From Hyposmocoma kahamanoa (lineage: Eukaryota; Arthropoda; Insecta; Lepidoptera; Cosmopterigidae), in assembly GCF_003589595.1 (NCBI RefSeq), contig NW_020654289.1, forward strand, positions 8,184,096 through 8,248,095: a DNA stretch of 64,000 bases, in the 5' to 3' direction. Positions within the stretch are counted from its first letter, which is position 1; each line of letters opens with the position of its first letter. This document shows, piece after piece, positions 46,443-56,459 of this stretch. The notes beneath the pieces are model-generated. The model saw nothing but the letters and a program-made list of their open reading frames with translations. It was not told the origin of the DNA and made no database searches. The translations under genes and the position numbers were made by a program.

Positions 46443-46682
46443 TACTGTACTCTAGGCTCTACTCTATGAGTAGAACTACTGGCTGAGTGAATATAGTTTT
46501 GTATTTAGAATGTGTTTGAAAAAATAGGTTAGAGAAAAGAACATCTTGGCAGATCTAAAAGTAGCCTCAAGAAGTAAATATGTAAAAAAAATAATAAATA
46601 TCAAGTTATGAAGTTAATCCCAGTTTATATTTATAAAGTACCTCTCGCTACGCATCCTAAGCTACGTCTCTAGCTTACAGTA
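46443..46682. mobile_element. T240 MITE-like element, copy 2
   Basis: Begins TACTGTACTCTAGGCTCTA, ends CTTACAGTA. Exactly 240 bp like copy 1, with many small substitutions and indels that cancel. Confidence 0.75.
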
Positions 46683-46734
46683 CGATGAAAGCTAAAATAC
46701 TAAAAAGTAAATTATATTAATAAAATTGGATTCC
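46683..46734. other. Short spacer
   Basis: AT-rich. Confidence 0.4.
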
Positions 46735-47025
46735 CCTCAAGGTGCCCAAGATGCTGGAAGCCTTCCCCCTTTTTATAGCCATGTTAACGCGTTGAGTAAG
46801 GTAGCCGACCCTTGGGTTTCCCAGACAGTCTATTAATTTTTTGGATAACTTTGTATAGATGAAAGGCACCGGGTCCCCACGGGCCCAAGGGTTTCGGCTC
46901 CAAAGGGTGTAAATAGGTAGTCGGAGCCGAGTTCCTGGTACTTATTATTTTTATTCCTTCCGCCAGCTCAGTTGCGGAGCCAGCCCTCTTGCTAGAATGG
47001 GGTAAGTCTGGCACACTTGGCATCC
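46735..47025 (-). pseudogene. Retroelement C-terminal fragment, pair with 24575-24715
   Basis: Minus translation in shifting frames: LGSDYLFTPFGAETLGP, then LGPWGPGAFHLY, then LSKKLIDCLGNPRVG, QRVNMAIKRGKASSILGTL. A frameshift in the GGGCCCGTGGGG stretch separates the first two blocks. It extends the homologous module of 24575-24715 upstream. Confidence 0.6.
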
Positions 47026-47561
47026 CACACCAGTGCGCGACCCGTTCAAGGCATGAGAGTCATTCCGTACGAGCGTTTGCCATCAGTTCGCGACATGCCG
47101 CTTGCCTCGAGCATAGCGGGCACGTGACAACACAGATTAAATTATTAATGCAAAGATGAATTTTTCTTTGTGTTCAACAAAGAAAAATTCATTCGATCTG
47201 ACAGAAGTCGAACATGTATCTGTTTTTATCTAAGGTAATTGAAAAACATAATATACATTACAATCAATATTACATTCCCGTGAAAAGTTTCATTATGTTT
47301 GTAGGGCATAATTATTATGGAGATACCATTAACAGTGCAGCGGCGGAGGTGGCGCGTCCCCTAGCTCGTGAATTGTTATGAAACGTTTACTGAGGACGGT
47401 CTCGGTAACGATCCTAATCTAGTCTGCTAGATTCACTTCGTAAGTACTACTAGTCAAGGTATCTGAAAGAGATCGATTATTCAGAATCCATTTACGTTCC
47501 ATATAATAAAACTTAATTCTGCTTTCAATTTTGAATGATTTCACTTTACAAGTTCGGAGTT
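47026..47561. other. No gene; 15-bp hairpin at 47156-47192
   Basis: ATGAATTTTTCTTTG (47156-47170), loop TGTTCAA, CAAAGAAAAATTCAT (47178-47192): perfect stem. Nothing else recognised. Confidence 0.6.
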
Positions 47562-47632
47562 ATTTTTTTTTATGATATCAGGTGACGGCACGAACAAGTC
47601 GCGCGCCTTGTGATAAGCGACACGACAGTCAA
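47562..47632 (-). repeat. S1 SINE-like repeat, A-rich end fragment
   Basis: TTTTTTTTATGATATCAGGTGACG through GATAAGCGACACGACAGTC; the rest is absent. Confidence 0.8.
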
Positions 47633-47679
47633 TAAAAGTTATAATTATGAAACAAAGATCGAACTCTTAAAAAAATTCA

Positions 47680-47762
47680 CTTCGGCTGGTTTCGAACCAA
47701 CGTCTCCTAGCAAACCGTGTCAGAGTCTATGCCAACTAAGTTACGGAACGACTTTTAACCAT
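47680..47762 (-). repeat. tRNA-like SINE head, minus strand
   Basis: On the minus strand: GTAACTTAGTTGGCATAGAC (box A form) and GACGTTGGTTCGAAACCAGC (box B form). The central loop does not make a proper anticodon arm, so a functional tRNA is unlikely. Confidence 0.65.
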
Positions 47763-48030
47763 TTTTTTGCCGTAGCGCTATCTGTGAGAAATCTATGAAA
47801 GTTTTTCTTCACTCAGCTGGGTACCTTTACAGCTACCAGCCGCTGACTAGAGATGTCACTTTAATAATTGTAATTAAGTTTTTCTATCTTTGTTAAACAA
47901 TTATTAGAAACTAGTGAAGTAATTTCTCAAAAAAAAATTAGATATCACGGTGGTGAAACATCGTAATATTCAATAAAACATAATTACAGTCCTTACCAAT
48001 TTACATTATATAACGTTTCAGTACATTTAA
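47763..48030. other. No recognised feature
   Basis: AT-rich spacer. Confidence 0.4.
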
Positions 48031-48131
48031 GATTTAAAGCTCTGAGTGGCACTGCGAGTGTTATAGACACGCGTGTAGCTTACCACCAGGCGCACGACTT
48101 GTTCGTCCCGTCACTTGATATTATAAAAAAA
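48031..48131 (+). repeat. S1 SINE-like repeat, 3' end
   Basis: GATTTAAAGCTCTGAGTGGC through CACTTGATATTATAAAAAAA. Confidence 0.85.
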
Positions 48132-48492
48132 GGGTCGAAATCACAACACTGAGAATCGGCATCGCGCCGAATTCGCAACGTCGATAACTGCGACGCGAAT
48201 TAATGCAATGCAATTTCGTGCGGCAAAGCGTCTCACTGTCTCGGTTCGGTAGATCATTGCTTAGACGATCGTTAACTGTATTGAACGTATTTTTTAAGCT
48301 AGGTAGCGACAGGGATCCTAAAAAGAGTGTTACACTGCTATTATTGATAAGAAAATATAGGAAAAAGACACTAAGAAGATTAACATCACAGGAACGCGCG
48401 ATGCGGAGCAATTCGCAAATACTTGTGATGCGGAATGCGAGCTCGTAGATTTCTGCGATGCGTCGTCGCATCGCAGTTTTGTGTGTCGACCC
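48132..48492. mobile_element. Inverted-repeat MITE between two opposed S1 copies
   Basis: Left end GGGTCGAAATCACAACACTG; right end, reverse complemented, GGGTCGACACACAAAACTG. The interior has further pairs, including CTGCGATGCG (48453-48462) / CGCATCGCAG (48467-48476) around TCGT. No coding capacity and no clear target duplication. Confidence 0.65.
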
Positions 48493-48688
48493 TAAATCAC
48501 AGATCTGACAAGCACTGCCAGCGCGCCCATCACCCTGAAACAAGGTGATAAGTCCCGTGTACCTCGATTTCACCAGTACCCTTACGTTTCAAAACTAACA
48601 ATACTCACATTACTGCTTGGCGGCAGAAATAGGTAAGGTAGCATTTCCCTCGATTAACTCTTTCACAAGGAACTCTACTGCTACCTAA
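48493..48688 (-). repeat. S1 SINE-like repeat, 5' two-thirds
   Basis: AATCACAGATCTGACAAGCAC through AAGGAACTCTACTGCTACC; lacks the A-rich end. Confidence 0.82.
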
Positions 48689-49224
48689 CATGTCAACCAG
48701 ATCTCAAATCTCAAGCTATCCTGTATTTACAGTCTAGTCTACAATCATGGCTAAGAATGCCATGAGACTCAAGTGACTAAGTAACACTGCGTTTGATAGA
48801 TTAGGACAATGAATAATCGTTGATGTGCACTCAAGTGATATAAAGAAACTGAGTGAATATCGAGCCTGCCAACGAAATCGAAAATAAAATAATGTTTACG
48901 TCCGGAAACTCACCGCTGTTTCTTTTTAATTCTTTCCATTAAGGAAAAGCCAAAGGTAAAATTGAGTTCATGACATTGACATTTTATTGCTCCAACTATA
49001 CAATAAAAAAGTCGAACACGCTTATTGGAATAAATAAAACAGAGTAGCTTCTTTGTAAAGCAGCCATATGTGCAATAGATGCAGAAACCTGTATGCAATA
49101 TGTGCCGTATTAATTTCTATGTACAACTACTAACAACAACAATACCGTCGTAAAAAATAGAATATTTATAAAAAAATTTTTTAATCCTTTATTTGATTTT
49201 TTGGATGATTTGTTTTTTAATTCC
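48689..49224. other. No recognised gene
   Basis: AT-rich; nothing recognised. Confidence 0.45.
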
Positions 49225-49330
49225 ATAAAATTAGAAATAGAAATAGAAATTATTTATTCAATGTAAAGCAATTGGCTCGTGCTCGTTTGTAACTTACTTA
49301 TTTAATATATAAATGTACTGAAAAACAATG
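49225..49330 (-). repeat. LINE 3' tail of TTCTAT-repeat type
   Basis: AGAAATAGAAATAGAAATTA (about 49232-49251) is the complement of a short TTTCTATTTC repeat tail, followed on the minus strand's upstream side by TTATTCAATGTAAAG. Such tails terminate non-LTR elements in Lepidoptera; the upstream body is not recognised. Confidence 0.5.
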
Positions 49331-49637
49331 CTTTTAGCCCAGCCTTTCCTTAACTGTTTTAAATAAAGCCTATAATACATCACAGGCAAACAGAAGTCTC
49401 TATTGAAATATTTACCATTGAGTAAGAGTAATAACTGAATGTTATACTCCTTTGTTCTATTGGTTGCAGCAGAGGATATGGTATTAGTGAAACAATCTAA
49501 GTTGCCGGGAGTTCACTCAACACCGACCCAATGCTGATACAGGACAACTAACTATTAAGTCGTGCACGTTATTAACAAAGCACTATAATGTATCTTCACC
49601 AAGTATTCAAAATATTTCCTCGTCTAGCGTTAACATG
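49331..49637. other. No recognised gene
   Basis: AT-rich; may be the body of the preceding LINE 3' region. Confidence 0.35.
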
Positions 49638-50262
49638 TCACTTGACTTAAAAAATTAGCCTAATGATGAAACATTTGATCGTCCACTGAAAGACTTTTTG
49701 TTGGATAATGCCATTGACTTACAAATAAATGGACGACGGGTCTAATACAAAAACCACGAAAAAAATGTCCCAAGTCAACCTATTCGAAATTTAAATTGTT
49801 ATGTCATCGCAGTATCGCGCTGTCCGTAGAACAAATGAAGACTAAAGCGGAGTGTCGCGCTCTGTATACGATTTTAGCGCCTTACAAGTGCGGACACTTT
49901 TTAGCGCGGACCCGACGTCCATATAATTGTAAGTCAATGGATAATGCGTAATATTCCACTGAAGAATATAGGGACATGTACTTGTAATATATGTTGTAAT
50001 TTATAGATTATTAGGTATAAATATTATTTTACAGAAATGAATAAATTACATAAACTTTATGCATACAATCATTATATTGACATAATTATTATTATATTAT
50101 TTAATATGTTCCTACATTATTTCACATAACTACATTAACTATGTTAAAATTACGTAGTACGAAACTTGTACTAGATATTTGTAATTTTTTGAAATGTAAC
50201 ATTTATTACTATTTGTAACGATTCTTGTAATACAATATATTGTATATAATAATGTAAAGTTT
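49638..50262 (+). repeat. Repeat Z, copy 2, split by a MITE
   Basis: 49638-49711 and 49940-50262 together are the inverted counterpart of 40490-40870. The two Z copies are in opposite orientation about 9 kb apart. Confidence 0.85.
49712..49939. mobile_element. 228-bp MITE with 31-bp inverted ends and 8-bp duplication
   Basis: Ends: CATTGACTTACAA then ATGGACGACGGGTC on the left; CATTGACTTACAA then ATGGACGTCGGGTC read from the right (31 bp, three mismatches). The duplication GATAATGC sits at 49704-49711 and 49940-49947. The empty site is preserved in the other Z copy (GGATAATTCG in complement near 40797). An 8-bp duplication fits hAT or P superfamilies; the terminal CA and ~31-bp repeat length lean to P-like, but family assignment is inference. 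Confidence 0.85.
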
Positions 50263-50511
50263 ACAAGATAATAAATAAGTCTAAATCTAAATCACGCATC
50301 CTAGAGAGACATTGTATTCCTAACGACAATTGTGAAAAAAAATGTTTTTTGGTTATTTTTTTTAATTTACAGTACCAAATTCATTGGAGACACCATGTGT
50401 CTCTAAAACTAATAGTAAATATTAGCCAACATCACATACATCACCATAGGCATATATAGGTATAAGTTTCTTTTGTGAAAGTTAATAAAGACATTTTCAT
50501 TTTCTAATTTT
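50263..50511. other. No recognised feature
   Basis: AT-rich. Confidence 0.4.
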
Positions 50512-50670
50512 CATTGCTCCGAACTCAAAGTAACTAAATCACTTGTGTTATGGAAATCGGAAACAACGACGATCCACAAACACCCAGATCCAGAAAGTTT
50601 TTCTATTTTCTCAGAGGTAGCAACACCATGAAAACCGGTGTGCAAGCCACTCGACCACATAGGACGTCGA
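50512..50670 (-). repeat. tRNA-headed SINE, minus copy with internal deletion
   Basis: On the minus strand: GGTCGAGTGGCTTGCACAC, GGTTTTCATGGTGTTGC, then CTGGATCTGGGTGTTTGTGG, TTTCCATAACACAAGTGA. Box B (CCCGGGTTCGATCCCC in the 38682 copy) is deleted. Confidence 0.85.
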
Positions 50671-50769
50671 AAACGTGTAACAAGTTAAGTTGCAGGTCAA
50701 AATACGCATCAAAATTAAATGAAACTAAAAACCCGAAACAAAGATCTGCAACAAGCACGTAGAGAAATT

Positions 50770-50820
50770 CGTAAGCGGTTTGGCATACAGTCGCTGGTTC
50801 GACTCCTGCTGGATCGAAAG
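50770..50820 (+). repeat. tRNA-like SINE fragment
   Basis: GTAAGCGGTTTGGCATACAG and GCTGGTTCGACTCCTGC show box A- and box B-like segments at tRNA spacing. Too incomplete for a tRNA. Confidence 0.45.
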
Positions 50821-50856
50821 TGTTTGTTGGATCTTTATATCAATTATAACAACATT

Positions 50857-51522
50857 CTATAGTCCATTTGATTAGGTATTTAACTAAATGTAAACAATCT
50901 TGAGATGTCTATTAATGAAATATACATTTATATGTTATTTTTACTTACGTTCAAATACAAAATACGAATAATTAGCCACATGTGAAATTGCATGCCTATT
51001 TTTAACCGACTTCAAAAAAGGAGGCGGGTCTCAATTCGACTGTATTTTTTTTGTATTTATGTTACGCGATAACTCCGGTATTTGTGAACCGATTTTCATG
51101 ATTCTTTTTTTTTTTGTTGGAAAGTGTTACTTCCATAGTGGTCCCATTTCATTTTGAAGGAAATCATCCACCTCTAAGGGTGGCTGTTCACGCATGAAGA
51201 TTCATTTTTATAAATAGCGCCTAAATTTTCTTAAGGAGCAATTATTTTAATGGTTGATTTTGCTATTTCTCCAATTCAAGACGTTTTTCTTTCAATATTC
51301 TTTGAGTAGTGAGAACCGATTTTTATTATCTCCAGTGTCAAGTCCTGTATAGTGGCGAATTTAAGGATATTTCAATAAAACTTAGCAAATAGATGTCGGT
51401 TTTTTTAGTACTCTGTACTGAGATTATTATTATACATATTGATTTGTAAAGTATACGTTTCAATAAAAATATGTATCAAGATTGTTTACATTTAGTTAAG
51501 TACCTAAACAAATGGACTATAG
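50857..51522. mobile_element. 666-bp inverted-repeat element carrying a G3 copy
   Basis: Left end CTATAGTCCATTTGATTAGG (50857 onward) and right end, reverse complemented from 51522, CTATAGTCCATTTGTTTAGG. The repeat continues to AACAATCTTGA for about 47 bp with two mismatches and fades over the next 35 bp. The terminal TATA allows TA|TAGTCC...GGACTA|TA, consistent with a TA target. The G3 repeat at 51001-51430 occupies the centre. Confidence 0.7.
51001..51430 (+). repeat. G3 dispersed repeat, copy 3
   Basis: TTAACCGACTTCAAAAAAGG then GGCGGGTCTCAATTCGACTG, TTACGCGATAACTCCGG, GTGAACCGATTTTCATGATT, and an end GATGTCGGTTTTTTTAGTAC. The longest and best preserved of the three copies. Confidence 0.85.
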
Positions 51523-51644
51523 TGGAGTATTTTCACAAGAAGTGTGTGAATATCATGGTAGCAAAGACGTCATAATATTTAATAAAACAAATATTACACA
51601 AAATATTTATTTAAAATTTCTGACTTTAGCGTAATCTCAAATTC
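51523..51644. other. Short spacer
   Basis: AT-rich. Confidence 0.4.
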
Positions 51645-52110
51645 AATCAAATCATCTTTATTTCATACGCAAACAAATTACACTTGAAATCGTAATTTTT
51701 TTATAAAATATCAAATGACAGGACAAACAAGTCGTGTGCCTGGTGGTAAACCATGTCTTTCTATTTTGTGAACTACACGCCTGTCAAAGCTTTCAATTGC
51801 AAAGTTCTGAGGGGCACTGCCACTGCGCCTGTCACTTTGAGACATAAGTTCACAAGTCGCATAAGCCTGTAATTTCACCAGCACCCTTACTCTTCAAAAC
51901 CGGAACGCAGTAATGCTCACATTACTGCTTGGAGGGAGAAAAGGTCGTAGGTAAGACGAACTCTTTCAGAAGGAGCTCTACTGCTACTGAATATGTTGAT
52001 TAAACTCTACTGCTAATTCGTAAAGGAGATTCCTCTAAAAAAAATGAGCAAGAAATTCTAGGGTTGCACTTTGTAAATATACATTTAGATACATTTATCA
52101 TTTACAATAT
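51645..52110 (-). repeat. LINE 3' UTR split by an S1 copy
   Basis: 51645-51695 (CATCTTTATTTCATACGC, AATTACACTTGAAATCG) and 51991-52110 (GAGCAAGAAATTCTAGGGTT) match the 3' UTR of the LINE remnant at 29760-29890 in order, with S1 inserted between. Confidence 0.65.
51696..51990 (-). repeat. S1 SINE-like repeat, near full length, inside the LINE 3' UTR
   Basis: TTTTTTTATAAAATATCAAATG through AAGGAGCTCTACTGCTACTG. Confidence 0.87.
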
Positions 52111-52189
52111 TTATTACGAGACACCTGCAAAACCTAAATGGGTCATTACCACGGATTTTTGTTATGGAAGTACGCAGAGGCTGTATAAT
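52111..52189. other. Short spacer
   Basis: Nothing recognised. Confidence 0.4.
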
Positions 52190-52428
52190 AAAATAACCTT
52201 TAGTATACAGTTTTTGTTTCACTATAATTTTAAACTTCGTAAATCTGTATATCAACCGGAATCTTATTATGGAAGTGAATGCATTGTCCCTTCAATTTGT
52301 TTGTGACTTTGTGAAAACGACTGTGAAGGATAGCTAATTTATGTTTACTCCTTGCATTAAGGTTGTGTGTGTCACTATTTCCCATAAAAAAAATACTATT
52401 CTTCTTAACATAAATTACACTTTAATTT
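52190..52428 (+). repeat. Repeat Y, copy 3
   Basis: AACCTTTAGTATACAG, TTTTTGTTTCACTATAATTT, CAACCGGAATCTTATTATGG and TTGTGACTTTGTGAAAACG; closest to the copy at 31380. Confidence 0.7.
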
Positions 52429-52662
52429 TTTTTTATAATATAAGTGACAGGACGGATCAGTCATGCGCCTGGTGTTAATCCACACGCCTGTCGTGTTCAT
52501 AACAGTTGCAGTGCTACTCAAAGCTTTTAAATCACAAAGATCTGAGGGACACTGCCACTACATCTGTCACCCAGAGATATGAGTTGACAACTCCCATATG
52601 CTTGTCATTCCACCAGCACCCTTACGTTTCAAAACTGAAACACAGTAATGCTCACACAATAA
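52429..52662 (-). repeat. S1 SINE-like repeat, truncated
   Basis: TTTTTTTATAATATAAGTGAC through CACAGTAATGCTCACACAAT. Confidence 0.85.
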
Positions 52663-52667
52663 TGCTT

Positions 52668-52760
52668 TCTCCAGGTGGTAAGCGACCATTAAGCGACACA
52701 CCTGTCCATAGCAAGGTGACAAGTCCCATGTGCCTGTAATTTCACAATACGAATAATATA
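52668..52760 (-). repeat. S1 SINE-like fragment, rearranged
   Basis: CAGGTGGTAAGCGACCATTA, CACCTGTCCATAGCAAGG, then TGACAAGTCCCATGTGCCTG; the middle has been deleted. Confidence 0.65.
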
Positions 52761-52814
52761 AACTGTTATGGACTGTCGTGGCGCGCTACACAGTAAGTAA
52801 TGGTCACATTACTG

Positions 52815-54165
52815 CTTTTTTTTTTATAGTATCAAGTGACGCGAACAAGTCGTGCGCCTGGTGGTAAGCTACACGCCTGTCTACATAGGGCGCACTATAA
52901 GTTTCCGGAACTGGCCACTTACATAAACAATATGTAAAAATTAGTAATTACAACATTTAAAAATGGAACTCTTTGGCTGTAGAATACAGTTTCTTTCATC
53001 TGACTATCACTTGTTTTTACATTGTGGCTGCTACATACTGGTGTATCAGTTTAGAAATTGGTTGGCTACATCACCATGGATTTAACTCATGAAAATGTTC
53101 GTAGTACGATTTTCTACGACTTTAAGTGTAATCTAATAGCTCAGCGGAGCTTCGCTCGGCTTCAAACTGCTTTTGGCGATGAAGCACCATGCAAGACGAC
53201 TATTTATAGCTGGTTTGCAAAATTCAAAGGCGGTTGTGTGAATCTCAGTGACGAATTTCGTGATGGTTAACAAAAACATCGATGCTGTGCGCCGTATGAT
53301 CAAAACAGACAGGCATGTGACATACCATGAGATTCGGGCATCTTTAGGCATAGGCATGAGTCAAATACAATCAATACTACACAAACATTTGGGTGTGAAA
53401 AAGCTGTGCTCTCGGTGGATCCCACACAATTTGACTGAGGCTCAAAAAACCGATGACGGAACCGGTGGGACGTAGTAACAGGTGACGAAACATGGATTCA
53501 TAGTTACGATCCCAAAACAAAGCAGCAATCGAGCGTATGGGTCTTACGAGATGAGCCGAAACCAATCATAGGGGCCCGCGTGCAAAGTGCCTCTAAGCGG
53601 ATGATTGCTTCTATTTTTAATAAAACTGGACACGTGGCTACTGTTGCTTTGGTGAATCGTTGTACCGTGAATAGTGAATGGTATACGGCCTTTTGTTTGC
53701 CGGAAGTTATTGACAAACTCCGTAAAAATAACCGTAAACGCCTTATCATCTTGCACCACGATAATGCCAGTTCTCACATGGCCAGACAGACAAATGAATT
53801 TTTGAAGCCGAACAACGTTGACCTTATGAGTCATCCCGCGTACAGTCCCAACCTGGCACCTTGTGACTTTTATTTATTTCCAAAAATTAAGAACCAGTTA
53901 CGCGGCACAACGATTTTCATCACCTGAAGAGGATGTCGAAGAGTGTGAAAAACGTGTTTCAGAGATTATCACGGAGGAGTGTCGTAAATGTTTTCAAAAT
54001 AGGTTTATTCGTATGAAGTAGTGCATTAACGCTAACGGAGAATATTTTGAGAAACAATAAATTCATTTCTGACCATTTATATTGTAATTTTTCTTATTTA
54101 TTCTGGAAACTTATAGTGCGCCCCACGTATACTCTCAGAGCTTTAAATGTTAAATGTACTGCAAC
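52815..54165 (-). repeat. S1 SINE-like repeat interrupted by mariner B
   Basis: 52815-52883 (CTTTTTTTTTTATAGTATCAAG ... ACACGCCTGTCTA) and 54128-54165 (TATACTCTCAGAGCTTTAAATG) are adjacent parts of S1 with mariner B inserted at TA. Confidence 0.85.
52884..54127 (+). mobile_element. Mariner element B, D,D34D, internally deleted
   Basis: 1244 bp with both ends: CATAGGGCGCACTATAAG on the left and, reverse complemented, CGTGGGGCGCACTATAAG on the right, flanked by TA (52882-52883, 54128-54129). The first helix-turn-helix region is present (FARLQTAFGDEAPCKTTIYS, about 53152-53210). Then come HVTYHEIRASLGIG, KLCSRWIPHN and the catalytic Asp codons in TGDETW (53484-53486), HHDN (53760-53762) and CDFYLF (53865-53867); 34 residues separate the last two. 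Deletions near 53268 (after SDEFRDG) and near 53463 (about 60 bp before TGDETW), plus a frame break after NQLRG, disable it. Confidence 0.92.
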
Positions 54166-54815
54166 GCTGTAGTACAAGAATGTTAATCACTTTGAACTTA
54201 TCTTTCTGTTATATATTGTATTATATATTTGTGTAGTAATTCCCGACACAAGCATTAAAACAAAAAGCGGCCATTGACTTGATCTTCAACTGCCACCGCC
54301 GCTCACGGGCCTAGCGCTTGCAATGCCGGCGGGCTTAATCAAGAGCATTAATTACGAACGGGCAACTTTCACACGCGGTTAATTGAAACCGGGATCAAGT
54401 CGCGATCTCGACTGGCCCCCCACTATCCCACCTCTCGCCCCCGCGATAAATACTTCCCAAACTTACAGCCACCACTTTCCCAAGTCCTTAACTATGAATT
54501 AGTCAATTTAAACTTATCAGTTTCACCAAATGTGCGCTGTAATTACAGTTTTTAGCAATTTATAAAGTCTATGTCGTAATTATGGTACGATTTGGCATCA
54601 TAATAACGACTTTATGAACAAAATCAAAACAACAGTAAAGTGGATTTGCCAAAGAAGACGACAATCGTTTTGCGAGTAATGTTTTCTAGTAAATTATCTG
54701 TAAATCCGATTTAGATAATTTTTGTAGTAAACTAACTTTATTCGAATATAAGTGAAAATAAAAAATACTGAATGCCATCATGAATAAAATTTGAACCTTT
54801 ATATACCTCTACATA
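54166..54815. other. No gene; GC-rich block at 54265-54450
   Basis: 54265-54450 has GCCACCGCCGCTCACGGGCC, then GCATTAATTACGAACGG and GCGGTTAATTGAAACCGG. These are homeodomain-type ATTA cores in a GC-rich setting, reminiscent of conserved insect enhancers. This is a composition-based suggestion only. Confidence 0.35.
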
Positions 54816-55528
54816 CGTGGCGCGCACTATAAGTTTCCGGAATGAATTTAAAAAAAGTCTATAAATGGACAGAAATTAATTTATTGTTTCTCAAAATATT
54901 CTCCGTTAGCGTTAATGCACTTTTTATATATTTTATATATACGCTGGATTGCTGCTTTGTTTTGGGATCGTAACTATAAATCCATGTTTCGTCACCTGTT
55001 ACTATGTCCCACACCAAATTTGACAGCCCTTTGTTGAATCTGGTAAGCATGGCATTGCTCCAAGTAACGCGATCCGTTTTTTGAGCCTCAGTGAAATTGT
55101 GTGGGATCCACCGAGAGCACAGATTTTTTACACTCAAATGTTTGTGTAGTATTGATTGTATTTGACTCATGCCTATGCCTCAAGATGCCCGAATCTCCTG
55201 GTATGTCACATCCCTGTCTGTTTTGATCATACGGCGCACAGCATCGATGTTTTTGTTGTTCACAACACTCGACGGGCGACCATCACGAAATTCGTCACTG
55301 AGATTCACACGACCGCGTTTGAATTCTGCAAACCAGCTATAAATAGTCGTCTTGCATGATGCTTCACAACCAATTTCTAAAATGACGCCACAGTGTAAAA
55401 ACAAGTGACAGTCAGATGAAACAAACTGTATTCTACAGCCAAAGAATTCCATTTTCAAATGTTGTGATAACTTTTTAAATATTGTTTATGTAAGTGGCCA
55501 GTTCCGAAAACTTAAAGTGCGCCCTATT
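54816..55528 (-). mobile_element. Mariner element C, internally deleted (713 bp)
   Basis: Both ends present with TA outside (54814-54815, 55529-55530). On the minus strand it keeps the N-terminal half (SCKTTIYSWFAEFKRGRVNL, MSQIQSILHKHL, then TGDETWIY, SYDPKTKQQSS). It then jumps at a TATATATTTTATATATA junction near 54925-54945 to the 3' end. The second and third catalytic Asp are therefore deleted. Confidence 0.9.
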
Positions 55529-56194
55529 TACACACTTGAGGTTTGTACAAAAACATGAATGTTATATAAGAGTGAATATCCTATTCATTATGATTCATTA
55601 TTCACCATTATGATGAATAATATATTCATTATAAATGAATAATTTTTGACCTTGCGCCGTTTGCGGTTTTTTTTTTTAAATATACAGTAACACCCAACCG
55701 AAACTGATTTTAACAACTGCCATAATAATAATGTCGATAATAAATCTATAGCCACCTTCCTCTCTTAATAAAAATAATAATAATGATATTTTACTTGATT
55801 CAAAAATGTATTACGATGGGCACGAATATTTTAATAAGTTAAAAGTAATCAACATGTTTCCATCCAATTTCAATGTGATAGTTCCTATTAAAATAAGGCT
55901 CATATTTTTTGTAACTATTTGATATCAACGAATACTTAAGTACACATACATATTGTCCCTGGAAAGGCGAAAGTACTAAAGCACCATTTTGACCTTTTGT
56001 AGGTTAGTAATTTCGCCATTCCAGTGACGACACAATTACTATTGTTACAAATATTCGGTTACTATTCGTTATTCGACTTGTTCCATATGAATTTTGCTAT
56101 TCGGCCGAATACCTTATGCCTAAAAAGCATAAATAATGCTAAAATAAAAAGAAAGAAATAAGAAAAAACACAGTAAATTATCATGTAACTTTTA
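55529..56194. other. No recognised gene
   Basis: AT-rich, with ATTCATTATGAT / ATTCATTATAAATGAAT repeats near 55585-55640. Confidence 0.45.
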
Positions 56195-56260
56195 GGAAAT
56201 GAAACTATTTTTCCGGATTTAAATCGCGTATATTGAGAACTCGATATGTAACTTTTATTT
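56195..56260 (-). repeat. Retroelement tail fragment, inverse of 31690-31725
   Basis: AGGAAATGAAACTATTTTTC and CGGATTTAAATCGCGTATAT, the reverse complement of the segment at 31690-31725. Confidence 0.6.
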
Positions 56261-56459
56261 ATTCTTTATCTAGAAGATGGAAAGAAAATGAAACATAACT
56301 AGGATATTTTTCCAACACATCAAAAAACGTAAGAAATCAAATTAAATCTACCTACTTATTTAGTCATGAACGCTAATAAAATCAACCAAGTACCTACTTG
56401 TAATTTGTAAACCAAAATATTTTAAAAGTTAATCAAACTGAAGTGAAATAAACAATGAC
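56261..56459. other. Spacer
   Basis: AT-rich. Confidence 0.4.

Noticed and set aside
47680..47762. Candidate tRNA gene on the minus strand
   Set aside because: Same reason: tRNA-like boxes without a proper cloverleaf.
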